A DNA stretch of 20,381 nucleotides from positions 1-20,381 of the forward strand of contig JAOTTL010000062.1 of assembly GCA_029864385.1 (NCBI GenBank), given 5' to 3'. Under the pieces are notes generated by a model. The model searched no databases and had not been told where the DNA came from. It saw only the letters and a list, made by a program, of their open reading frames with translations. A program made the translations under genes and the position numbers. Origin of the DNA: SG8-41 sp029864385. GTDB lineage: Bacteria > Pseudomonadota > Gammaproteobacteria > Burkholderiales > SG8-41. Of this stretch, positions 8,211-15,631 are shown piece by piece. Each line of letters begins with the position of its first letter. Position 1 is the stretch's first letter.

Positions 8211-9943
8211 ATCGCGCCGCCAACAACACCGTGCCCACGACCGAACAGCTTGAGGCGTTGAACCGCCGGCTGATCGAGGGTGTGGTCGGGCCGCTCGGCC
8301 TTGATCTGAGCCTCGATGTAGCCGAGTTATTGAGGTCGCTCGCCGCCGGCCTCGTGCAGGACCCGGATCACTGGCGCGAACTGCAGGCCCGCTACTACCG
8401 CATGCAACTCGAACTCTGGGGAGCCTATGCGCTGCAACCCGATCCGCCGCCACGCCCGCTCGTCGAGCCGGACCCTTCTGACCGGCGGTTTCGGGGTGCG
8501 GACTGGCGCAAGGCGCCGTACTTCGACTACCTCGTCCAGTCCTATCTGCTGTCGGCGCGCTGGCTGAAGGACATCGTCGACAACGTGCAGCTCGAGCCGC
8601 ATACCAAGCGCAAGCTCGATTTCTTCGCGCGACAGTTGATCGACGCGATGTCGCCCGCCAATTTCCCGTGGAGCAATCCCGAAGCCCTGACACTGGCTGC
8701 TGAAACCGACGGCGAGAGCGTTCGACAAGGGCTGCGCAACCTCACTGCCGACGTCGAAAAAGGCATGGTGTCGATGACCGACGACACCGCATTCGAAATC
8801 GGCCGTAATCTCGCGCTCACCCCCGGAGCGGTGATCTTCGAGAACGAGTTCATGCAGCTCGTGCAGTACCGTCCCGCCACTGAAACGGTGTTTGAGCGAC
8901 CGCTGGTCATGGTGCCACCCTGCATCAACAAGTATTACATCCTCGACCTCCAGCCGGAGAACTCCTTCGTGCGCTTCGCGGTCGAGCAAGGCCACACCGT
9001 TTACATGATCTCCTGGCGCAACATGCCCAACGAGATGGGCCGGGCGACCTGGGACGACTACCTCGAGCACGGCGTGATCAAGGCGCTTGCGATCGCGAGC
9101 GAGGTCTGCGCCATGCCGCAGGTCAACGCGCTGGGCTTCTGCGTGGGCGGCACACTGCTCGGCTCCGCGCTCGCCGTGCTACGCGCGCGGGAACGCGATC
9201 CGGTCGCGAGCCTCACCCTGCTCGCGACGATGCTCGACTTCAGCGACACCGGCGAGCTCAGCGTATTTATCGATGAGGCCTACGTTCGCAAGCGCGAACA
9301 GGATTTCGCGCAGGGAGGGGTCCTGCACGGCCGCGAGCTCGCGCTCACCTTTGCAAGCCTGCGCGCCAACGATCTCATCTGGCAATACGTGGTGAACAAC
9401 TATCTCAAGGGCCGCACCCCGGACGCGTTCGATTTGCTCTACTGGAACAGCGATAGCACCAATCTGCCGGGCGCGATGTATGTCTACTACGTGCGCAATA
9501 TGTATCTCGAGAACAACCTGAGGCTGCCCAACCGGCTCACCCTGTGCGGGGTCCCGGTCGATCTCCGCCGCGTCGATATGCCGGTGTATGTTGTCGCGAC
9601 ACGCGAGGACCATATCGTGCCGTGGAAGACCGCCTTTGCCAGCGCCCGCCTGCTTGCGGGTAAAATCGAAGCCGTGCTGGCGGCGAGCGGGCACATTGCC
9701 GGGGTGATCAACCCGGCCACGAAGAACCGCCGCCACTACTGGCTTAACCCCGAGCCGGAGGACGATCCAGAGCGCTGGCTGGCCGGCGCGAGGACCCATC
9801 CGGGCAGCTGGTGGACGCACTGGAGTGCATGGCTCGCGCGGTTTGGTGGCCAGCGGGTCGCGGCGCGATCCACGCCAGGCGGCGGCGACTATCGCGAGAT
9901 CGAGCCCGCGCCAGGGCGTTACGTTCGGGAAAAGTGCCGGTAG
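8207..9943 (+). CDS. phaC: Class I poly(3-hydroxyalkanoate) synthase PhaC
   Basis: 578-residue polymerase that links (R)-3-hydroxyacyl-CoA units into PHB on the granule surface. The lipase-like box GFCVGG carries the nucleophile Cys312; Asp468 (REDHIVPWK) and His496 (SGHIAGVINP) complete the triad, matching C319/D480/H508 of Cupriavidus necator with a constant offset of 12 in the latter two. Length and N-terminal domain fit class I. The start at 8207 overlaps the ZIP stop; the frame is open further left, but those codons lie inside the ZIP gene. The phaB gene follows after 84 bp. No phaA (beta-ketothiolase) is in the window. Confidence 0.96.
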   Translation: MNRAANNTVPTTEQLEALNRRLIEGVVGPLGLDLSLDVAELLRSLAAGLVQDPDHWRELQARYYRMQLELWGAYALQPDPPPRPLVEPDPSDRRFRGADWRKAPYFDYLVQSYLLSARWLKDIVDNVQLEPHTKRKLDFFARQLIDAMSPANFPWSNPEALTLAAETDGESVRQGLRNLTADVEKGMVSMTDDTAFEIGRNLALTPGAVIFENEFMQLVQYRPATETVFERPLVMVPPCINKYYILDLQPENSFVRFAVEQGHTVYMISWRNMPNEMGRATWDDYLEHGVIKALAIASEVCAMPQVNALGFCVGGTLLGSALAVLRARERDPVASLTLLATMLDFSDTGELSVFIDEAYVRKREQDFAQGGVLHGRELALTFASLRANDLIWQYVVNNYLKGRTPDAFDLLYWNSDSTNLPGAMYVYYVRNMYLENNLRLPNRLTLCGVPVDLRRVDMPVYVVATREDHIVPWKTAFASARLLAGKIEAVLAASGHIAGVINPATKNRRHYWLNPEPEDDPERWLAGARTHPGSWWTHWSAWLARFGGQRVAARSTPGGGDYREIEPAPGRYVREKCR

Positions 9944-10027
9944 GCGACCGGTTTGCAACCAGCGGCGCGGATGCACGCGCTGCTATCGTTTGTAATTTGC
10001 GTTTATTTCAAACAAGGAGACGGCATC

Positions 10028-10771
10028 ATGGCACAGCGAGTCGCAGTAGTTACGGGCGGCATGGGTGGAATTGGCGAAGCGATCTGCATGCGGCTTGCCA
10101 AGGCCGGTCACAAGGTCGTGGCGACCTACTCTCCGGGCAACACCAAATCCGCGCAATGGCTGCAGGAAATGAAAGCCAAGGGCTTCGACTTTCACGCGGT
10201 CCAGGTCGACGTCATCGATTTCGATTCCTGTCAGAAGGCCGTTGCCAAGATCCAATCGGACGTCGGCGCGGTCGATATCCTCGTCAACAATGCGGGAATC
10301 ACGCGCGACAAAACGTTCGCCAAGATGAGCAAAGACGACTGGGACGCAGTCCTGCGCACCAATCTCGACAGCGTATTCAACATGACCAAACCCGTGTGCG
10401 ACGGCATGGTCAGCCGCGGCTGGGGACGGATCATCAATATCTCTTCGGTCAACGGGCAGAAAGGCCAGTTCGGACAGTCCAACTACTCTACTGCGAAAGC
10501 GGGAATGCACGGCCTCACCAAGGCGCTGGCTCAGGAAGTGGCGCGCAAGGGTGTGACGGTGAATACGGTATCTCCGGGCTACATTGGTACCAAGATGGTG
10601 CTGGCCGTGCCGAAGGAGGTCCTCGACACCAAGATCATTCCCCAGATCCCCGTCGGCCGTCTCGGCAAACCCGAGGAGGTCGCGGAACTGGTCGCCTACA
10701 TTTGCCAAGACGAAGCCAGTTTCATGACGGGCGCCAACGTCGCGATCAACGGCGGCCAGCACATGTACTAG
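10028..10771 (+). CDS. phaB: Acetoacetyl-CoA reductase PhaB (NADPH-dependent)
   Basis: 247-residue short-chain dehydrogenase/reductase that reduces acetoacetyl-CoA to (R)-3-hydroxybutyryl-CoA, the PhaC substrate. It shows the Rossmann glycine motif TGGMGGIG, NNAG, and catalytic Ser140, Tyr153 and Lys157 (SNYSTAKAG), the same positions as in C. necator PhaB. The ATG at 10028 has a strong Shine-Dalgarno (AAGGAG, 10014-10019). An upstream ATG at 9953 in the same frame lies before that site and is not used. Placed directly after phaC, presumably in the same operon. Confidence 0.96.
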   Translation: MAQRVAVVTGGMGGIGEAICMRLAKAGHKVVATYSPGNTKSAQWLQEMKAKGFDFHAVQVDVIDFDSCQKAVAKIQSDVGAVDILVNNAGITRDKTFAKMSKDDWDAVLRTNLDSVFNMTKPVCDGMVSRGWGRIINISSVNGQKGQFGQSNYSTAKAGMHGLTKALAQEVARKGVTVNTVSPGYIGTKMVLAVPKEVLDTKIIPQIPVGRLGKPEEVAELVAYICQDEASFMTGANVAINGGQHMY

Positions 10772-10922
10772 ACGGCAGGAAGCGCGACGCAGTGCAAGTG
10801 ATTGCGGCACCGCCACGGGTCTCGGCCGTGACGAGCGGCGCCGAGTTGCGTCTTCTGGCATTGACGCGCAGCCACACGATGTGAGGAAGGCCTTGATTTA
10901 TCGATATTTTTCAAAACCTTAG

Positions 10923-10952
10923 ATTGCAATATCCGCATTGCTCTGCAATAAT
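10923..10952 (+). promoter_or_regulatory. phaR promoter with two ATTGC/GCAAT dyads (candidate PhaR operator)
   Basis: ATTGCAAT (10923-10930) is a perfect palindrome. Six bases later ATTGC-TCT-GCAAT (10937-10949) is the same half-sites split by 3 nt. They cover a plausible promoter, TTGCAA (10925-10930), 16 nt, AATAAT (10947-10952), 31 bp before phaR. TGC/GCA-type dyads are the kind of site reported for PhaR proteins, and autorepression is known for the family. Binding here is inference. Confidence 0.5.
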
Positions 10953-10982
10953 ACGCCGTTTCCCTCGATGCGGCGGGCCGTC

Positions 10983-11609
10983 ATGAGCGAAGAGCCGAGA
11001 ATCATCAAGAAGTACCCGAATCGGCGGCTGTACGACACGGAAACCAGCAGTTACATCACGCTCGCCGACGTCAAACGGCTGGTGCTGGAACACGTCGCGT
11101 TGCGCGTGCAGGATGCCAAGACCCGCGAGGACCTGACCCGGAGCATCCTGCTGCAAATCATTCTCGAGGAGGAAACCGCCGGGGCGCCGATATTCTCTAG
11201 CGACGTGCTGTCGCAGATCATCCGCTTCTACGGCAACGCCATGCAGGGCATGATGGGCAGCTACCTCGAGAAAAACATCCATACCTTCATCGAGATCCAG
11301 AAGCGCCTGCAGGACCAGTCGCGGCAGGTGTATGGCGAGAACCCGATGCTCGGTGCGGACGCCTGGAACGAGTTCATCAAGATGCAGGGCCCGGCCATCC
11401 AGGGTCTGATGGGGCACTATCTCGAGCAGAGCGCGAACGCCTTCATGGAAATGCAGCAGCAGCTGCAGCAGCAAACGCGCAATCTCTTCAGCACGTTCCC
11501 CTTCCCCGATTTCAGCGGCGGCGGCTCCCGCCAGGCGGGCGAGGGAAAATCGCCGGATGGACCGGCGCATGACGTTGACAAGAAAGAAGGCGGCGAAGGC
11601 AAGTCCTGA
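10983..11609 (+). CDS. phaR: Polyhydroxyalkanoate synthesis repressor PhaR
   Basis: 208-residue DNA-binding regulator that senses PHB: it binds nascent polymer or granules and releases promoters of phasin and PHB genes. The N-terminal PHB_acc_N domain starts at once (IIKKYPNRRLYDTETSSYI), and two PHB_acc repeats follow (RFYGNAMQGMMGSYLE; KMQGPAIQGLMGHYLE), then a Gln-rich stretch and a charged tail. The ATG at 10983 is chosen from this N-terminus; an in-frame ATG at 10938 lies inside the operator/promoter dyads. No strong Shine-Dalgarno. Its end overlaps the start of rimO. Confidence 0.95.
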   Translation: MSEEPRIIKKYPNRRLYDTETSSYITLADVKRLVLEHVALRVQDAKTREDLTRSILLQIILEEETAGAPIFSSDVLSQIIRFYGNAMQGMMGSYLEKNIHTFIEIQKRLQDQSRQVYGENPMLGADAWNEFIKMQGPAIQGLMGHYLEQSANAFMEMQQQLQQQTRNLFSTFPFPDFSGGGSRQAGEGKSPDGPAHDVDKKEGGEGKS

Positions 11610-12960
11610 ACGGGCGCGTCCTGCCGCCCGTCCATCGGCGCCACCGAAAGTCGGTTTCGTCTCGCTCGGCTGCCCCAAGGCGCTAGTCGACTCGGAGCGC
11701 ATTCTCACTCAGCTGCGCGCCGAAGGCTATCTCATCTCCCGCACCTACGACGACGCGGATCTCGTCGTCGTCAACACTTGCGGCTTTATCGACGACGCGA
11801 TCCGGGAATCGCTGGACGCCGTCGGGGAAGCACTCGCTGAAAACGGCAAGGTCATCGTGACCGGCTGCCTGGGTGCCAAGGGCGACATCGTCGAGCGCAC
11901 CCACCCGCGCGTGCTCGCAGTGACGGGACCGCAGGCCACCGCTGAGGTGATGCGCGCTGTCCACAAACATTTGCCGCAGCCGCATGACCCATTCACGAGC
12001 CTCGTGCCGGCCCAGGGCGTGAAGCTGACGCCGCGGCACTATGCCTATCTCAAGATCGCCGAAGGCTGCAACCACCGCTGCACGTTCTGCATCATCCCGT
12101 CGATGCGCGGCAATCTCGTCAGCCGCCCGATTGGAGACGTCATGCAGGAAGCGCAGAACCTCGTTCGCGCCGGCGTGAAGGAACTGCTGGTCATTTCGCA
12201 GGACACCAGCGCCTACGGCGTCGACGTGAAATACCGTACCGGCTTCTGGCAGGGCCGGCCCCTGCAGACCCGCATGACCGATCTCGCGCGCGCCCTTGGC
12301 GAGCTGGGCATCTGGGTACGGCTGCACTACGTTTATCCCTACCCGCATGTGGACGACATCGTGCCGCTGATGGCGGAGGGCAAACTGTTGCCCTATCTCG
12401 ACGTCCCCTTCCAGCACGCGAGCCCGCGCATCCTGAAGCAGATGAAACGCCCGGCGAACGCGGAAGACAACCTCGCGCGTATCCGACGCTGGCGCGAGAT
12501 CTGTCCCGATATCACCATTCGCAGCACGTTCATCGTCGGGTTTCCGGGCGAGACTGCAGCCGAGTTCGAGGAACTGCTGTCCTTTCTGGACGAAGCGCGG
12601 CTCGACCGTGTGGGATGCTTTCCCTACTCGCCCGTGGAAGGCGCAGCCGCCAACGCCCTTCCCGGCCGGCTGCCTGACGACGTGATGCAGGAACGCCGCG
12701 CCCGCTTCATGGAGTTGCAGGCACGAATCAGCGCCGAGCGGCTCACGCGCAAAGTCGGCAAGACGCTCACGGTGCTGGTGGACGAGGTGGACGAGGTGGA
12801 CGCGGCGGGTGCGCTGGCGCGGTCGAGCGCGGACGCGCCGGACATCGACGGGATCGTCCGCGTTTCCTCTTCAGCGAATCTGCGTGCCGGAGAATTCGCA
12901 ACCGTGCGTGTCACGCGGGCGGACGAACACGACCTGTGGGCCACGCTCGCTGAAGCGTGA
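11569..12960 (+). CDS. rimO: Ribosomal protein S12 methylthiotransferase RimO
   Basis: Radical-SAM enzyme that adds a methylthio group to the conserved aspartate of ribosomal protein S12. The N-terminal domain has the cluster cysteines C35 (SLGCPKALVDSE), C71 and C100; the radical-SAM CxxxCxxC is C167/C171/C174 (CNHRCTFC); a C-terminal TRAM domain follows. 463 residues from ATG 11569. ATG 11557, four codons earlier with GAGGG upstream, is equally possible. Either start overlaps phaR by 41-53 bp, so expression is probably linked. The TRAM region contains a 9-bp near-repeat giving VDEVDEVD (about 12778-12804). Confidence 0.95.
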   Translation: MTLTRKKAAKASPERARPAARPSAPPKVGFVSLGCPKALVDSERILTQLRAEGYLISRTYDDADLVVVNTCGFIDDAIRESLDAVGEALAENGKVIVTGCLGAKGDIVERTHPRVLAVTGPQATAEVMRAVHKHLPQPHDPFTSLVPAQGVKLTPRHYAYLKIAEGCNHRCTFCIIPSMRGNLVSRPIGDVMQEAQNLVRAGVKELLVISQDTSAYGVDVKYRTGFWQGRPLQTRMTDLARALGELGIWVRLHYVYPYPHVDDIVPLMAEGKLLPYLDVPFQHASPRILKQMKRPANAEDNLARIRRWREICPDITIRSTFIVGFPGETAAEFEELLSFLDEARLDRVGCFPYSPVEGAAANALPGRLPDDVMQERRARFMELQARISAERLTRKVGKTLTVLVDEVDEVDAAGALARSSADAPDIDGIVRVSSSANLRAGEFATVRVTRADEHDLWATLAEA

Positions 12961-12963
12961 CCC

Positions 12964-12994
12964 GTGATGGGTGATGGGTGATGGGTGATGGGTG
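12964..12994. repeat. Heptamer tandem repeat GTGATGG, four copies
   Basis: Four perfect copies of the 7-mer plus a partial fifth begin 4 bp after the rimO stop. It looks like a slippage-prone simple repeat in the 121-bp gap before the next gene. No terminator is seen in this gap. Confidence 0.85.
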
Positions 12995-13081
12995 GCGCCG
13001 GGAGGCCCAGTATGAGGTCAACGGTCGTGAGCCCTTCAGCCTCATTCCGTCCATGCGCGTCAAGAGCCGGTCGGCGGCACG

Positions 13082-13474
13082 ATGATGAATAAGCTTAGGG
13101 AGTGGGCCAGACGGTTACAGCGGGAGATCGTCGCGCTCTGGTTTTGCGCCCGGCACCCGGACACTCCGTTCCTCGCCAAGGTCATCGCGGCCGCGGTCGT
13201 TGCCTATGCCTTCAGCCCGATCGATCTTGTGCCCGACTTTATTCCCGTTCTCGGCTACCTCGACGACCTCATCATCCTGCCCATCGGGATCTGGCTCGTG
13301 CTGAAACTCGTACCCGACCCGGTGCTCGCGCAGTGCCGGGAGCAGGCAGCTCGCTGGTTGGCGCAGGGCAGCGCGAAACCGCGCAGCCGCATCGGCGCCG
13401 TCATCATCATCGCGCTCTGGGCATTGTTGCTTTGGCTCGGGTGGCGTTGGGCCCAGACCTGGCTCGCGTATTGA
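13082..13474 (+). CDS. YkvA/DUF1232 family small membrane protein
   Basis: 130-residue protein with the DUF1232 core (AYAFSPIDLVPDFIPVLGYL, then DDL) at about residues 41-63 and a C-terminal hydrophobic helix (about 108-127, rich in Trp and Leu). Family function is not established; members are small membrane-associated proteins. Start at 13082 or the next codon (ATGATG). It stands alone between rimO and the toxin-antitoxin region. Confidence 0.85.
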   Translation: MMNKLREWARRLQREIVALWFCARHPDTPFLAKVIAAAVVAYAFSPIDLVPDFIPVLGYLDDLIILPIGIWLVLKLVPDPVLAQCREQAARWLAQGSAKPRSRIGAVIIIALWALLLWLGWRWAQTWLAY

Positions 13475-13518
13475 AAAAAGGCGACCTATGACGACGCGCT
13501 TCAGCGCTGCGAAAAGTC

Positions 13519-13533
13519 AACGATTTCATCGTT
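13519..13533. terminator. Hairpin downstream of the DUF1232 gene
   Basis: AACGAT-TTC-ATCGTT is a perfect 6-bp stem 44 bp after the stop, with a short T-run (GTTTT) a few bases later. It may be a weak terminator. Confidence 0.3.
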
Positions 13534-13577
13534 TACGAGTTTTCGGGAAGGACGGCCTGGCGCCCGGTAACCCCGGG

Positions 13578-13607
13578 TTGCACGGCAACGGGATTAATAG
13601 GCATAAT
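13578..13607 (+). promoter_or_regulatory. Promoter of the toxin-antitoxin operon
   Basis: TTGCAC (13578-13583), 18 nt, CATAAT (13602-13607) lies 31 bp before the antitoxin start in a locally AT-rich stretch. A repeated ATCAAT (13611-13616 and 13620-13625) follows and could be an antitoxin operator. Confidence 0.45.
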
Positions 13608-13638
13608 TACATCAATCATATCAATTGAGGTGACTACT

Positions 13639-13920
13639 ATGATCCGCGAAGCCCCCGCCATGACAGTCCGCCAGAACCTGGGCGATTTGCTCAGTGAAGT
13701 TCAATACCGCAAGGGGAAGGTGATCATCACGAAGGCCGGCAAACCGGTAGCCGCCCTGGTCGACATCGCGCTGTTCGAGCGCATCCGGAAGCTGGATGAG
13801 GAGTTCGACCAGATGCGGGAAGAACTCGCCCGGGCCTTCGCTGACGTGCCCGAAAAGCGGGTTGAAGCGCTGGTTGACGAGGCTGTGAAGGAAGCGCGCA
13901 CCCGTCGCCGCAAGAAGTGA
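13639..13920 (+). CDS. Phd/YefM-family antitoxin
   Basis: 93-residue type II antitoxin. The N-terminal Phd fold is clear (TVRQNLGDLLSEVQYRKGKV, then ITKAGKPVAALVD), followed by a charged helical tail that would wrap the toxin. The ATG at 13639 has GAGGTG 6 nt upstream; the GTG at 13630 overlaps that site. The last codons overlap the toxin start (GTGA, 13917-13920). Phd-type antitoxins bind their own promoter, so autoregulation is expected. Confidence 0.88.
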   Translation: MIREAPAMTVRQNLGDLLSEVQYRKGKVIITKAGKPVAALVDIALFERIRKLDEEFDQMREELARAFADVPEKRVEALVDEAVKEARTRRRKK

Positions 13921-14324
13921 AGGTCGTTCTCGATACGAACGTGCTGCTCTCGGGCTTGCTGGCTCCCGAGGGCACGCCGGGCCGCATTCTAACCGCGTGG
14001 TTCGAGGCCCGTTTCGATGTCGTGATGTCGCTCGAGCAGCTCACGGAGATCGGCCGGGCACTCAGTTATCCGAAGATCCAACGCAAGTTGAAATGGGACG
14101 AGCAGCGGAGCGAGCAGTTCATACGCCAGCTCTACATCCGGGCCGAAGTCGTCGATCTGCACTCGACTTCGGTTGAAGTCCCGCGCGATCCCCAGGACAC
14201 GCCGATCCTCGCAACGCTCATCGCTTCCGGCGCCGATGCGCTCGTAAGCGGAGATCGCGACCTGATTGAGCTGCGGGGGAAGTATCCAATCCAGACGCCG
14301 GCGGAATTTGTCCGCCGGTTGTAA
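13917..14324 (+). CDS. PIN-domain toxin (putative toxin of the Phd-PIN pair)
   Basis: 135-residue single PIN domain, probably a metal-dependent RNase. The acidic residues expected of the active site are present: Asp6 (VVLDTNVLLSGL), Glu44 (LTEI), Asp94 (DTPILA) and Asp113 (SGDRDLIEL). It belongs to the 'PIN family toxin' group (TIGR00305-like) and appears intact. The GTG start overlaps the antitoxin stop by four bases, so translation is coupled. A perfect 8-bp hairpin spans its last codons, and transposase debris starts within 35 bp of its stop. Confidence 0.88.
   Translation: MKVVLDTNVLLSGLLAPEGTPGRILTAWFEARFDVVMSLEQLTEIGRALSYPKIQRKLKWDEQRSEQFIRQLYIRAEVVDLHSTSVEVPRDPQDTPILATLIASGADALVSGDRDLIELRGKYPIQTPAEFVRRL
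14298..14318 (+). terminator. Hairpin at the end of the toxin gene
   Basis: CCGGCGGA-ATTTG-TCCGCCGG, a perfect 8-bp stem, lies just before the stop codon. There is no U-tract, so it may be a pause site, an mRNA 3'-end stabiliser or a weak terminator. Confidence 0.4.
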
Positions 14325-14353
14325 CCCGTAGTGTCCGGAAACTCTGCCGACTG

Positions 14354-14612
14354 TTATGCGGCAGCTCGCTCATAGTAATTGAGCAATCCATCAAGCCGAT
14401 GTCGGAAAACCAGCGGTCCCCCTCAATGCGCAGACAAGGCACGCGACACGATCAGCACATTGCCGAGGCCTTGGTGGTTGCGCTCTTTATGAAAATGGAC
14501 CCCGTATTCTCGAAGCGCACGCCGCAAGATCCCCCGCCCGATCGGAATCAGCCTCGATAGGCATTCGTCACGGACACTGCGAACCCACGCTTCCGCGTGG
14601 GCATTTAGAAAA
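14354..14612 (-). pseudogene. C-terminal fragment of an integrase-core (rve, DDE) transposase
   Basis: The minus-strand reading from about 14612 gives NAHAEAWVRSVRDECL, which contains the third catalytic residue Glu of the DDE triad, then REYGVHFHKERNHQGLGN. After an in-frame TGA at 14423-14425 the same frame continues to RHRLDGLLNYYERAAA and the natural stop at 14354-14356. This is the usual tail of an IS-encoded integrase-core transposase. The first two catalytic aspartates and the whole N-terminus are absent and the sequence turns unrelated above about 14612. The element is dead: truncated and interrupted by a stop. Confidence 0.75.
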
Positions 14613-14639
14613 TAGGTGTTTGAATTTCCCATACCCAAA

Positions 14640-14795
14640 ATGCGACGGCGCGTTCGCGCCGGCAATCTGGTGATCGAAGGCCATGAGGTGCGAGGAATCA
14701 ACCAGCCATCGATTAAGGCCACTAAGGCAACAATGCTGCCATCGTTACAGGTGCGATGGCGGGGACTCCATGGGAGTAAGATCTTGATTGTTTGA
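14640..14795 (+). other. Short open frame between transposase fragment and cupin gene
   Basis: A 51-codon frame from ATG 14640 (contains VRAGNLVIEGHEVRG) has no Shine-Dalgarno and no family I recognise. It is probably non-coding filler or a scrap. Its stop lies in the loop of the cupin leader hairpin. Confidence 0.15.
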
Positions 14796-14803
14796 TCAAG
14801 GAG
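14783..14803 (+). promoter_or_regulatory. Hairpin overlapping the Shine-Dalgarno of the cupin gene
   Basis: CTTGAT-N6-ATCAAG (14783-14800) is a perfect 6-bp dyad whose last three bases belong to the Shine-Dalgarno AAGGAG (14798-14803). It could mask the ribosome site or serve as an operator. Confidence 0.4.
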
Positions 14804-14809
14804 AATTTA

Positions 14810-15226
14810 ATGGCGCAGCTAAGAATCGTCAGGTCTGATGAGGTTCAGCCACAGAATATACGCGGCTTGGGTAAAGAAGCGGGGCAGATAAGAAAAATCA
14901 TTGCCACGGAAAAGCTCTTTTTCAACGTGGATGAGGTCAGTCCGGGCTTCAGCCCTCATCATTGGCATACGCATACAAAATACAAGGCAGAGGGCTACGA
15001 AGTCGAATACCCCGGGGATTTTGAGGAGATCTATTTCATACTTAGCGGGCGGGGGGTTATCCAGTGGAAGACCGAAAGTGGCGAGATCCGGGAGCAGGAA
15101 GTAGGTCCCGGTGACACGATACATATGCCTCCAGGTGTTGTGGAACATCAACTGCTCAACAATGGTATCGAGAAAATACGCTTAGCCGTTGTTGGAGTCC
15201 CGCCGCCCCGGCGGACGCCGATCTAA
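14810..15226 (+). CDS. Small single-domain cupin protein
   Basis: 138-residue cupin_2-type beta-barrel. Cupin motif 1 shows clustered histidines (SPHHWHTH, H50-H55) and a downstream acidic FEEIYFILSGRG (Glu72/73); motif 2 is GPGDTIHMPPGVVEHQL with His113. The ligands for a divalent metal are therefore present. Such proteins may be isomerases, dioxygenases or small-molecule binders; substrate unknown. The ATG at 14810 has AAGGAG 6 nt upstream. The gene is visibly richer in A/T than lysS-rimO, and it follows transposase debris, suggesting acquisition by transfer. Confidence 0.82.
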   Translation: MAQLRIVRSDEVQPQNIRGLGKEAGQIRKIIATEKLFFNVDEVSPGFSPHHWHTHTKYKAEGYEVEYPGDFEEIYFILSGRGVIQWKTESGEIREQEVGPGDTIHMPPGVVEHQLLNNGIEKIRLAVVGVPPPRRTPI

Positions 15227-15631
15227 AGCGTGTTCGATGCCGGATCTCCGGGGTCCGATGCCACGGCCGGCGGTCTCGTCCTGTCGGCCATGAGGTCTGT
15301 CGTCGGATCCTAAAAATAAAACCGCTGGTCCTGCCGCCAAACACGGCGGTGGAACTGGCGGTTGTTCCTTGCGGCGTTGTCGTAGTATCCAAGATCTCGG
15401 CCGAAACCCTCACGCCGTTGGACGGTAGGACAATCTCGCGCATGATGCCCGGGCGACCTGGGCGAAGACGCTTGCTGAAGTCCCACTTATGTGAGCAGCG
15501 GCGGCACAGAACCCATGCCGGGAGTCCAACGCAAGCGTCGTCCGAATATGTAGGCAGTAGTGAGGCGCCGGGATATTGAAAAACTGCTGATCGAAGCCGG
15601 CGCGCGATGTTAGTTTGCTGTTGCAACGCAC
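15227..15631. other. Gap without a supported gene
   Basis: About 405 bp between the cupin stop and the stop of the minus-strand ThDP enzyme. Both strands contain open frames, but none has a ribosome site or recognisable family. A minus-strand frame includes a CRRCSHKW zinc-ribbon-like bit, not enough to call. The only recognisable scrap is the HicA-like one at 15560-15613. The gap looks like decayed accessory DNA. Confidence 0.5.
15560..15613 (+). pseudogene. Possible N-terminal scrap of a HicA-like toxin
   Basis: GTG 15560 starts VRRRDIEKLLIEAGARC and ends at a TAG after 17 codons. This resembles the first helix of HicA mRNA-interferases (M-[KR]-R-[RD]-[DE]-[LI]-x-x-x-L-x-x-x-G). The catalytic His and the rest of the fold are missing, so if related it is dead. 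Short match, low certainty. Confidence 0.25.

Noticed and set aside
7350..8693. 447-residue open frame on the minus strand opposite the ZIP gene and phaC
   Set aside because: Shadow of two well-supported genes in high-GC DNA; the protein is Arg/Cys/His-rich with no family motif.
13488..13628. 46-codon frame between the DUF1232 gene and the antitoxin
   Set aside because: Ends inside the TA promoter/operator region with a low-complexity tail (HNYINHIN); no family recognised.
15349..15579. 76-residue plus-strand frame in the cupin/ThDP gap
   Set aside because: No ribosome site, no recognisable family and composition typical of random frames.
15156..15626. 156-residue minus-strand frame with CRRCSHKW
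   Set aside because: Overlaps the end of the cupin gene, no ribosome site; one CxxC pair is not enough for a zinc-ribbon call.
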